A stretch of DNA of 11,577 nt, from the NCBI GenBank assembly GCA_029855985.1, contig JAGSHR010000281.1, positions 1 through 11,577 on the forward strand. The letters are read 5' to 3'. Source of the DNA: Candidatus Njordarchaeota archaeon. GTDB taxonomy: Archaea > Thermoproteota > JANJXX01 > Panguiarchaeales > Panguiarchaeaceae. Below, piece by piece: positions 1 to 6,167 of this stretch (position 1 is its first letter; every line of letters starts with the position of its first letter). Position numbers and translations under genes: made by a program. The notes under the pieces are model-generated. The model had not been told where the DNA came from and did not search any database. It saw only the letters and a program-made list of their open reading frames with translations.

Positions 1-200
1 ATTTTGAACCCTGAGAGCGTGTAAAAGTCTATGAAAAACAGTACCATGTATGTTATGAACGTTAAGATTATTGCATCCGTATTGGAGAAACCTATTGTTT
101 TATAGATATACACAATTAGGGCTCCCGAATATGGAATTAAGAGGAGAAAAACCAAGAGGACTAGGGCTATTGTTAACAAAATAAAAGCTGATTTTCCCAT
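1..200 (-). CDS. Small membrane protein, N-terminal part (cut by left edge)
   Basis: Reading the minus strand from the ATG at 200-198 gives an open frame of 66 codons that runs off the left edge without a stop. The protein begins MGKSAFILLTIALVLLVFLL and is strongly hydrophobic. One membrane segment covers about residues 5-33, and a second about residues 43-62 after a short polar loop containing KTIGFSNTD. There is no catalytic motif, and I do not recognise the family. A TATA-like stretch (plus-strand tttaaaatac, 237-246) lies about 40 bp before the start, which suits a short leader. The gene is divergent from the RuBisCO cluster and is probably unrelated to it. The unbroken frame and clean hydrophobic pattern make it a likely real gene. 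Its function is unknown. Confidence 0.6.
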   Translation of the reverse strand, partial: MGKSAFILLTIALVLLVFLLLIPYSGALIVYIYKTIGFSNTDAIILTFITYMVLFFIDFYTLSGFK

Positions 201-206
201 ACGCAC

Positions 207-222
207 TTCGAAGCGCCTCGAA
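207..222. repeat. Short inverted repeat in the divergent intergenic region
   Basis: TTCGA at 207-211 is matched by TCGAA at 218-222, around a GC-rich centre. CTTCGAAG at 206-213 is itself palindromic. It lies just upstream of the minus-strand membrane protein start, where its transcript would begin. It could be an operator or a 5' leader hairpin, or it could be chance. Confidence 0.2.
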
Positions 223-471
223 AAAAGGAGATTTACTTTAAAATACCCATATATCGATTTTATTTTTAAACATTATCTTTATGGCAAATGTTATACATTA
301 AATTTTTCTACCCAACCAAAAACAATCACAGTTTCAAACTAACTAGAAAAAGGAGGGATAACATAATCAAAATATGATGGAGAATCAATGACACTTAATG
401 TTTTAATTGACCTTTCTTTATAGAAATATTTGATGAAATATCCTTTCTTCTAGCAGTATCTTAATCTTAAT

Positions 472-1443
472 GTGGTGAAGCAGTTGTTCAACGAAGACCT
501 AATAACGCATGTTCAGAAGGTTGCAAATGACATTAAGAGTATGAAGATTAAAGGAGCGACAACGATAGCCATCAAAGCGATAGAGACAATAAAATTTGTC
601 ATAGAGAGATCGCCTCTAGACAAGGTAAGCGATCTTTTCACCATGAGTATTGACATACTGAGAAAGTCTAGACCAACAGAACCAGCTATGTTTAATGGGT
701 TAACATATGTTTACAATAGATATGTGGAGTTAAAAACAGATGATCCCGCTAAAGATAGGGAACTGATAATCCATTTAGCGGATAGCTACTTGAATATGTT
801 GAAGTCTTCTTTTGAGAAAATTATTGACATTGGAAGTCGGCTAATCCCAGAAAAAGCAACAATAGTAACACACTGCCACTCATCAACTGTGACACAAATT
901 ATTTTGAAGGCAAAAAACATGGGGAAAAATGTTCGAGTAATTTCCACTGAAACGAGACCCATTTATCAAGGGCGCATAACAGCTAGGGAGTTATCTGAAG
1001 CTGGAATTGAGGTGTACCATATTGTTGACAGTGCTATGCACTGGGCATTCAACAAGTATAAACCAGATCTCGTTTTGATTGGGGCGGACGCTATTTCTTC
1101 TGTGGGCACTGTGATAAACAAGATTGGTAGCAATCTGCTTGCTTTGGTGGCTAAGGAGCATAGTGTTCCTCTTTATATTGCTACAACCCTGTTAAAAATG
1201 GATATTCGAACGATCTATGGGGTTTCAACTGAAATTGAAATGAGACCGCCCAAGGAAGTATGGAAGGAAGCTCCAGAAAATGTGAAAATACTGAACCCGG
1301 CTTTTGAGGTTATAGAACCTAAATACATTAGGGGAATAATTTCTGAAGCCGGAATAATACCACCTAACCTCGTAACATACGTGTTCAAGGAGCGGTATCC
1401 AGAAATACTCCACCTTGATAGGGAAGCCAAGTATATCTTATAA
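472..1443 (+). CDS. Ribose-1,5-bisphosphate isomerase (eIF2B-like family)
   Basis: This enzyme of 323 residues should convert ribose 1,5-bisphosphate to ribulose 1,5-bisphosphate, the RuBisCO substrate, in the archaeal AMP pathway. It belongs to the eIF2B/methylthioribose-1-phosphate isomerase superfamily. It carries the two expected catalytic residues: Cys135 in THCHS (residues 133-137) and Asp206 in IGADAI (203-208). Other family signatures are ETRP (160-163), INKIGS (215-220) and NPAFEV followed by GIIPP near the C-terminus. These match what I recall of the Thermococcus kodakarensis enzyme, whose catalytic pair is Cys133/Asp202. An initiation-factor-like paralogue is the main alternative, but the RuBisCO gene 1.7 kb downstream favours the isomerase. 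The start is GTG at 472, or the adjacent GTG at 475. No Shine-Dalgarno sequence is visible close to it. Confidence 0.88.
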   Translation: MVKQLFNEDLITHVQKVANDIKSMKIKGATTIAIKAIETIKFVIERSPLDKVSDLFTMSIDILRKSRPTEPAMFNGLTYVYNRYVELKTDDPAKDRELIIHLADSYLNMLKSSFEKIIDIGSRLIPEKATIVTHCHSSTVTQIILKAKNMGKNVRVISTETRPIYQGRITARELSEAGIEVYHIVDSAMHWAFNKYKPDLVLIGADAISSVGTVINKIGSNLLALVAKEHSVPLYIATTLLKMDIRTIYGVSTEIEMRPPKEVWKEAPENVKILNPAFEVIEPKYIRGIISEAGIIPPNLVTYVFKERYPEILHLDREAKYIL

Positions 1444-1499
1444 ATATCGACACCTTTCTATTGGTTAACACAAGCAACAAGTAAAGCATTTAGCGTCAA

Positions 1500-2231
1500 T
1501 TGTTTGTTAGGGAGACTAAATTGAGTCTAGAGGATTTTTATAGGGATCTCGAGAGCCTAAAAAACTATGACCCTAGTGACATCAGCTCCAAGGGTAGAGT
1601 TGAGTACTTTAAGAGTGTCCTCAACGGTATCTCAGAATTTATTGGAGAAAAAGTTTTAGATTTAGCCTGTGGAGGTGGCATAACTTCAATAATACTGGGC
1701 AAGATGGGGAAAACCGTTGTCGGGGTTGATGTTCAAGAGGATATGCTTAATATAGCTAGAAGAAACGCAAGTGACTTAAAAAATGTGAAGTTTGTGAAAA
1801 TGGATATCACCGACATGAATCTCGGTGAAACCTTTGATACTGTATTGTTCATGGGAAACAGCATAGTCCATTTCTCTCTAGGAGACTTTGAGTTAATCTT
1901 GGGGACCGTGAAAAAACATTTGAAAAAGGGCGGGAGCTTTATTTTAGAGTTCTCGGATTTTATCTGGGAACAGTTAAAGAGGGGCGGTGAATTCGTTAAA
2001 AGCGTTAGTGGAAAAAAAGTAAGTTTCAGTTATAATTATGAGAGCGGGTGCATCAGTGTACTTGTCATAAAGGAGGAGATAAGGGACGACCTTGTAGAAG
2101 CTGAGAGACACTGTTACTATCTTTGGGCACCATGGCTAGTGAGATTTCTACTGAATAAAGGTGGATTTAAACTGTTAAGCTCAATGTATTCTAGTGCGGG
2201 AACTTTTATAGAGGTTTACCGTTTGATTTAA
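1500..2231 (+). CDS. Class I SAM-dependent methyltransferase, substrate unknown
   Basis: This 243-residue soluble protein has a Rossmann-type methyltransferase domain. Motif I is VLDLACGGG (residues 52-60), which binds S-adenosylmethionine. The acidic end of strand 2 is VVGVDVQEDML (73-83), followed by VKMDITD (99-105) near the adenine site and TVLFMGNSIVHF (114-125) as motif IV. The KKGG turn and the strand after it (about 147-155) are also typical. The C-terminal third (about 160-243) is a mixed alpha/beta lid with several Tyr and Trp residues. This layout is common in small-molecule methyltransferases, but the substrate cannot be read from sequence. The start is TTG at 1500, 56 bp after the isomerase stop with no terminator between, so co-transcription is plausible. 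I see no clear Shine-Dalgarno sequence. It sits between two AMP-pathway genes, but a link to that pathway is only inference. Confidence 0.8.
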   Translation: MFVRETKLSLEDFYRDLESLKNYDPSDISSKGRVEYFKSVLNGISEFIGEKVLDLACGGGITSIILGKMGKTVVGVDVQEDMLNIARRNASDLKNVKFVKMDITDMNLGETFDTVLFMGNSIVHFSLGDFELILGTVKKHLKKGGSFILEFSDFIWEQLKRGGEFVKSVSGKKVSFSYNYESGCISVLVIKEEIRDDLVEAERHCYYLWAPWLVRFLLNKGGFKLLSSMYSSAGTFIEVYRLI

Positions 2232-2264
2232 AAAACATGATTATTAATATTGTTCTGATATCTT

Positions 2265-3056
2265 TTGAATTCAGACGCCACAAGGATTCATGTAAGAGTT
2301 GTTGGTATGATCGATGAGCGTTCCTTGAATTTCCTCGAGCTGTACCTGTTCGGTAAAGTTTTTGAGAAGCTCAATAGGATGAAGATACCCTACAAAGTGC
2401 TAATAGATACGCCACCTGAGTTCTCCCCTGAATACATTAGTGACCCTTTAAACTTCAAGAAATACCAGTATTTTGTTGCCTTAAAATCCTGTTACAAAGA
2501 ACCTTTAGCGATTATCATAACTTACATATTGGAGAAAAAACTCGGAGTCAGAGTTCTCGAGATCTATTACCATGATTTTGTTGCAGGCAGTCCTGCTTGG
2601 TACGTTGGTCATTCTGGTCGAGATATAGACTTCGTTTTTGTTGTTGATAAGAAACCTCCATGGGATGCTTTGAAGACTCTTGAGGAATACTTGGATGATG
2701 TTATTGGTTCCGCTATAACATACTATTACTGTATACACGGTCAATGTGATGATGATACACCATTTAATAGGAAGATTAGGCACAATTTGGTTGAAATTCA
2801 CGCTATAACTCCCGATGAAAAGCCACTTTACAATTTGGACGGAGCCCTTCACGGTAATTTGATTGAAAAAGCAGATATTAATAAAATAAGGAAAATGCTT
2901 GAGAATATGGATAAATTGAGGAAAGAAGCAGAAAAGGCAATTCGAAGCGAAGAGGGCGTGAAAATAATCCTTAGTGCTCTTAAGAAAATAAACGAGTTAA
3001 TAAAATCGATGGATTTTAGCTCTAATCAAAACGGGAAACCTATGCAACAAGTATGA
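2265..3056 (+). CDS. Uncharacterised protein with nucleotidyltransferase-like motif
   Basis: I do not recognise this 263-residue protein as a named family. Its middle contains AGSPAWYVGHSGRDIDFVFVVD-type sequence starting at residue 107. Gly108-Ser109 is followed 11 residues later by Asp120-Ile-Asp122 and a hydrophobic strand. This is the spacing of the GS...DxD signature of the polymerase-beta/MNT nucleotidyltransferase fold, where the two Asp residues bind metal. A third carboxylate could be Glu177 in LVEIHAI. The N-terminal 100 residues look alpha/beta, and residues 205-251 form a charged helical tail. Four cysteines (75, 156, 161 and few others) show no metal-site pattern. The start is TTG at 2265; a TATA-like TTTAAAAAAC (2228-2237) suits a very short leader. 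It lies 33 bp after the methyltransferase and 71 bp before RuBisCO, so it may act with them. The nucleotidyltransferase reading is moderate; the substrate is unknown. Confidence 0.6.
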   Translation: MNSDATRIHVRVVGMIDERSLNFLELYLFGKVFEKLNRMKIPYKVLIDTPPEFSPEYISDPLNFKKYQYFVALKSCYKEPLAIIITYILEKKLGVRVLEIYYHDFVAGSPAWYVGHSGRDIDFVFVVDKKPPWDALKTLEEYLDDVIGSAITYYYCIHGQCDDDTPFNRKIRHNLVEIHAITPDEKPLYNLDGALHGNLIEKADINKIRKMLENMDKLRKEAEKAIRSEEGVKIILSALKKINELIKSMDFSSNQNGKPMQQV

Positions 3057-3096
3057 TAAATTTATTTCCAAAATAACGGTAATATCATCATTGTAG

Positions 3097-3104
3097 TATT
3101 TTTA
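3097..3104 (+). promoter_or_regulatory. Candidate TATA box for the RuBisCO gene
   Basis: TATTTTTA at 3097-3104 is centred about 27 bp before the TTG start at 3128, the normal archaeal distance from TATA box to transcription start. This would give a leaderless RuBisCO transcript. A second AT-rich stretch near 3055-3066 could instead give a leader of about 40 nt that includes the GGGGG run at 3117-3121. Confidence 0.45.
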
Positions 3105-3127
3105 CTTTTTCTAGAAGGGGGAAAAAC

Positions 3128-4390
3128 TTGAAAGAAAAAATAACTTGGTACTTGGACTTTGTGGATCTCGATTATGAACCGAGAGATACCGATATCATCG
3201 CGGAATTCTATGTTGAACCAAGCGAAAACATTTCAATAGAGGAAGCCGCTGGGAGAGTTGCTTCGGAGAGTAGCGTGGGCACATGGACTACTCTAAGTAT
3301 GCTTCCAAGCAGAGTCAAAAGACTTATGGCAAAAGTATTTGAAATAGATGGAAACACTATAAAGGTTGCATATCCTATAGAACTTTGGGAGCCAGGCAGC
3401 ATACCGCAATTATTGTCGGGCGTTGCGGGTAACATCTTTGGGATGAGGGCGGTCAAGAATTTGCGATTACTTAGTATACAATTGCCACATGAGTACGTGA
3501 AAAACTTTGAAGGACCAAAGTTTGGAATAGAAGGCGTCAGAAAGTTCATGCAAATCGAGAAACGCCCTATTTTAGCCACGGTCCCAAAACCCAAAATAGG
3601 TTTTGATGCTGATGAAACCGCGAAAGTTGCATATGAAATTCTCTCTGGCGGTATAGACCTACTCAAAGATGATGAGAACTTGACTAGTTTGAAATTCAAT
3701 AAGTTTGAAGACCGTGTCGAGAAAGTCTTCAAGACCATTGAAAAAGTGGAAAATGAAACAGGGGAGAAGAAAAGTTACTTAGTAAACATAACGGGGCCCG
3801 TTGATGTCATGGAGAAGAGAGCAAAAATTGTAAGTGATTATGGTGGAAACTACATAATGATTGACATTATCACTGTTGGTTGGGCCGCTCTGCAATACAT
3901 GAGAAAAATAGCTGGCGACCTCAACTTAGCGATTCACGCTCACAGGGCTATGCACGCATCCTTCACAAGAAACAAGAAGCATGGTATAACAATGCTAGTG
4001 GTTGCAATGTTAGCTAGACTAGCTGGAGTTGACCAAATACACACGGGGGCAATTGTTGGTAAGCTCGAAGCCGAAAAAGAAGAAGTTCTTAACATAAACA
4101 GATTTTTGAGGGAAGAATGGTACCATATTAAGCCAATATTCCCTGTGGCGTCGGGTGGATTGCATCCCGGTTTGCTGCCAGAGGTGTTAAAGATTAATGA
4201 AACAGTTGACCTCGTAATTCAAGTTGGTGGTGGTGTACTTGGTCATCCTGATGGACCAAAGGCTGGTGCTAAAGCAGTCAGAGATGCAATTGACGCTTAC
4301 TTAGAAGGGGTTTCTTTGGAAGAAAAAGCTAAAGTTTCTAAAGAATTGAAGAGAGCCCTAGAGAAGTGGGGTCACCTTAAACCAGTCTAA
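3128..4390 (+). CDS. rbcL: Ribulose-1,5-bisphosphate carboxylase, form III, large subunit
   Basis: This 420-residue RuBisCO carboxylates ribulose 1,5-bisphosphate to two 3-phosphoglycerates. The active site is complete, with spinach numbers in parentheses: Glu47 (60), Thr52-Trp53 (65-66), Asn102 (123), Lys154 and Lys156 (175, 177), the carbamate/Mg motif Lys180-Asp-Asp182-Glu183 (201-204), His272-Arg273 (294-295), His305 (327), loop 6 Lys312 (334), Ser342-Gly-Gly (379-381) and Gly367-369 (403 region). The N-terminal domain covers about 1-130 and the TIM barrel 131-400. The C-terminus LEKWGHLKPV resembles the Thermococcus type (III-b) as I recall it. This and the adjacent isomerase favour form III over RuBisCO-like proteins. 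Oddly, only 30 residues separate Lys312 from Ser342, against 45 in spinach, and the Gly after KLE in loop 6 is Ala316. The TTG start is firm: no ATG or GTG lies upstream in frame near it. Confidence 0.95.
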   Translation: MKEKITWYLDFVDLDYEPRDTDIIAEFYVEPSENISIEEAAGRVASESSVGTWTTLSMLPSRVKRLMAKVFEIDGNTIKVAYPIELWEPGSIPQLLSGVAGNIFGMRAVKNLRLLSIQLPHEYVKNFEGPKFGIEGVRKFMQIEKRPILATVPKPKIGFDADETAKVAYEILSGGIDLLKDDENLTSLKFNKFEDRVEKVFKTIEKVENETGEKKSYLVNITGPVDVMEKRAKIVSDYGGNYIMIDIITVGWAALQYMRKIAGDLNLAIHAHRAMHASFTRNKKHGITMLVVAMLARLAGVDQIHTGAIVGKLEAEKEEVLNINRFLREEWYHIKPIFPVASGGLHPGLLPEVLKINETVDLVIQVGGGVLGHPDGPKAGAKAVRDAIDAYLEGVSLEEKAKVSKELKRALEKWGHLKPV

Positions 4391-4395
4391 TAACC

Positions 4396-4437
4396 TTTTT
4401 TGATCACGTTTCCTAAATTGTTTTAATTCGTTTTTTT
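4396..4437 (+). terminator. T-run terminator after the RuBisCO gene
   Basis: Two T runs follow the RuBisCO stop: six T at 4396-4401 and seven T at 4431-4437. Archaeal RNA polymerase typically terminates at such runs without a hairpin. They separate the RuBisCO transcript from hypCD, which has its own promoter just downstream. Confidence 0.55.
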
Positions 4438-4442
4438 CTTTA

Positions 4443-4450
4443 TTTTAAAT
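4443..4450 (+). promoter_or_regulatory. TATA box of the hypCD operon
   Basis: TTTTAAAT at 4443-4450 is centred about 28 bp before the preferred hypC start TTG at 4475. A transcript starting near 4473-4475 would be leaderless or nearly so. This agrees with the lack of a Shine-Dalgarno sequence before hypC. Confidence 0.55.
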
Positions 4451-4474
4451 TGGGAAACATAGTGGTGTTTGAAA

Positions 4475-4699
4475 TTGTGTGTAGGTATACCTGCTATCGT
4501 CTTAGAGGTAAAAGAAGATACTGCAATAGTTGAGGTTAACGGGGTTAAAAAGGAAGTTGACTGCTTGCTTGTTAGCGAAATAAAAAATGGGGACTACGTG
4601 ATTGTTCATGCTGGTGCAATTATTGGTAAAATAAGCGAAAGCGAATACAAAGAACTGGTGAATCTTCTTAGAGAGATGGAGGAGGCTGTAACGTATTGA
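4475..4699 (+). CDS. hypC: Hydrogenase maturation chaperone HypC
   Basis: HypC is a small cytoplasmic chaperone that partners HypD to carry the Fe(CN)2CO unit and then delivers it to the [NiFe]-hydrogenase large subunit. This version has 74 residues, typical for the family. I chose TTG at 4475 rather than TTG at 4469, because 4475 gives MCVGIPAIVLEV. HypC needs cysteine directly after the initiator Met, in the signature MC[LIV]xIP; starting at 4469 would put two extra residues (MK before L) ahead of the Cys. The OB-like beta barrel covers residues 3-50, with the conserved GDYVIVHAGAIIGKI segment, and a helix ends the protein. It overlaps hypD by 3 bp in a two-gene operon. No hypE, hypF, hypA or hypB lies in the window. 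Confidence 0.93.
   Translation: MCVGIPAIVLEVKEDTAIVEVNGVKKEVDCLLVSEIKNGDYVIVHAGAIIGKISESEYKELVNLLREMEEAVTY
4678..4685 (+). promoter_or_regulatory. Shine-Dalgarno site for hypD
   Basis: GGAGGAGG at 4678-4685 lies inside the end of hypC, 10 nt before the TTG start of hypD. It supports that start and translational coupling. The first genes of transcripts here lack such a site, which fits leaderless initiation for first genes and Shine-Dalgarno use inside operons. Confidence 0.7.
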
Positions 4700-5808
4700 A
4701 TCTAATCGGCGAAATTGAAACCTTGAGAAAAAAAGAGTACTATCGCGCTGTTTTAAATAAAATAGAGAAACTAGTGAGAGAATTACGCAAGCGAGGAATT
4801 GAAAAAATAAACATCATGCATGTTTGCGGCACACACGAGCATACAATAACTTACTATGGAATCAGAAAAACGCTACCCGATGCGATAAATCTCATAGCGG
4901 GGCCAGGGTGCCCTGTTTGTATAGCCCCCTCTTATGTGATAGACAATGCTATTAAACTAGCGTCGGAAGGCGTTAAAATATATACTTTTGGGGATATGGT
5001 TAAAGTTCCAGGCTCCAAGAGTAGTTTACTAGACGCAAAAGCAAATGGTGGAGATGTTGAAATCGTTTTTGGGTTTCTTGACGCAATAAAGAGATTCAAA
5101 TCGCAGGGCGTCAAAGAAGCTGTATTCTTGGGAGTGGGCTTTGAGACAACCGCTCCCACTTATGCAACCAGAATAGCTAAAAAGCTGATTCCTAATGGAT
5201 TAACCATATTGACAGCGCTAAGAATAACAGTTCCCGCAACAAGATTCGTACTCAACCTACCCCAACATGAAATAAGCGGTGTTATTGCACCTGGACATGT
5301 TTCAGTGATAACGGGAGCGAACGCATGGAGCTTTATCCCCAGAGATTTCAATATACCTGTGGTTGTTGCGGGCTTTGAACCAATCGATGTAATCGTAGCT
5401 ATTTACCAAATACTAGACGCCCTAGTTAAAAACGAACCTAAAACAATGAACGAATACTCACGTGTGGTCACTTGGGAAGGAAACAAACTCGCCCAAAAAT
5501 ATATTAGCGAGGCCTTTGAAGTTACAGACGGAGACTGGAGAGGCATAGGGGTAATAGAAAAAAGTGCATGGGAAATAAAAACAGAACTAGAAAAATACGA
5601 TGCCGAGAAAGTGTACAATTTAACTAGAAAAAAAGACGAAGGATTTAGGAAAAACTGCAAATGTGCAGATATAATACTGGGATTAACCGTCCCAACAGAC
5701 TGCCCACTTTTCGGTAAAGCATGTACACCAGAAAAACCATACGGACCATGCATGGTGTCAATAGAAGGAACATGCCACATATGGTACAAATATGGAGGAT
5801 ATGCATAA
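4696..5808 (+). CDS. hypD: Hydrogenase maturation Fe-S protein HypD
   Basis: HypD is the 4Fe-4S scaffold on which, with HypC, the Fe(CN)2CO group of [NiFe] hydrogenases is built. CN groups come from HypE/HypF, which are not in this window. The 370 residues match the usual family length. Conserved motifs are CGTHEHT (Cys44-Thr50), GPGCPVC (69-75, Cys72 and Cys75), GVGFETTAPT (146-155), APGHVSVITG (198-207) and GFEPID (226-231). The C-terminal cluster region has Cys321, 323, 336, 343, 352 and 360, a subset of which ligates the 4Fe-4S cluster. All residues expected for function seem present. The start is TTG at 4696, overlapping the hypC stop as TTGA, with a strong Shine-Dalgarno site 10 nt upstream. 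The pair implies a [NiFe] hydrogenase elsewhere in the genome. Confidence 0.97.
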   Translation: MNLIGEIETLRKKEYYRAVLNKIEKLVRELRKRGIEKINIMHVCGTHEHTITYYGIRKTLPDAINLIAGPGCPVCIAPSYVIDNAIKLASEGVKIYTFGDMVKVPGSKSSLLDAKANGGDVEIVFGFLDAIKRFKSQGVKEAVFLGVGFETTAPTYATRIAKKLIPNGLTILTALRITVPATRFVLNLPQHEISGVIAPGHVSVITGANAWSFIPRDFNIPVVVAGFEPIDVIVAIYQILDALVKNEPKTMNEYSRVVTWEGNKLAQKYISEAFEVTDGDWRGIGVIEKSAWEIKTELEKYDAEKVYNLTRKKDEGFRKNCKCADIILGLTVPTDCPLFGKACTPEKPYGPCMVSIEGTCHIWYKYGGYA

Positions 5809-5862
5809 AAATAAAACTTTACAATAAAATCCTATTTTACCATAAAAAAATTGAACGGTAGA

Positions 5863-5874
5863 TATTTTTAACTA
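5863..5874 (+). promoter_or_regulatory. TATA box for the antitoxin gene
   Basis: TATTTTTAACTA at 5863-5874 is centred about 27 bp before the ATG at 5895. This predicts a leaderless transcript for the AbrB-type gene, separate from hypCD. Confidence 0.5.
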
Positions 5875-5894
5875 TTTTAAGGGTTATATTCCAA

Positions 5895-6167
5895 ATGGTG
5901 AGCATTCTGAATGCCAAAAACATTTCCAAAATTGATAAAAATGGTAGAATTTATATTCCAAAGCAATTAAGGAAGATTTTAGGGTTAAAACCCGGCGATC
6001 TAGTTGAGATCAATATTAAAGAACAAATCCTTGTTATAAAACGGGCAAAATCAATAGCTGAAAGGGGAAAGGGCGTGTTTAAACCCATTAAAAGGATAAG
6101 CACTGATGACATTGATAAACTAATTGAAGCATACTCTTTCCTTGAGGCTATGGAGGATTTAGAATGA
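5895..6167 (+). CDS. AbrB/SpoVT-type DNA-binding antitoxin (VapB-like)
   Basis: This 90-residue protein has the swapped-hairpin AbrB/MazE DNA-binding domain at about residues 9-50. The segment KIDKNGRIYIPKQLRKILGL followed by KPGDLVEI (33-40) is the classic family pattern. The C-terminal 40 residues, rich in Lys and Ile and then acidic (SFLEAMEDLE), fit the tail by which VapB antitoxins bind and block a PIN-domain toxin. Its stop TGA overlaps the ATG of the next frame (ATGA at 6164-6167), the usual coupling of vapB and vapC. The partner toxin is broken, so this is now probably an orphan antitoxin or a plain transcription regulator. VapB-type proteins normally bind their own promoter, but no operator is clear here. 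Confidence 0.85.
   Translation: MVSILNAKNISKIDKNGRIYIPKQLRKILGLKPGDLVEINIKEQILVIKRAKSIAERGKGVFKPIKRISTDDIDKLIEAYSFLEAMEDLE

Noticed and set aside
3208..3738. Minus-strand open frame of 176 codons inside the RuBisCO gene
   Set aside because: It lies wholly opposite a certain gene, its product is Ser-rich and low in complexity, and it matches no family. It is a shadow of the coding frame.
5403..5789. Minus-strand open frame of 128 codons inside hypD
   Set aside because: It is opposite the conserved Cys-rich end of HypD, with no own promoter or ribosome site and no recognisable domain.
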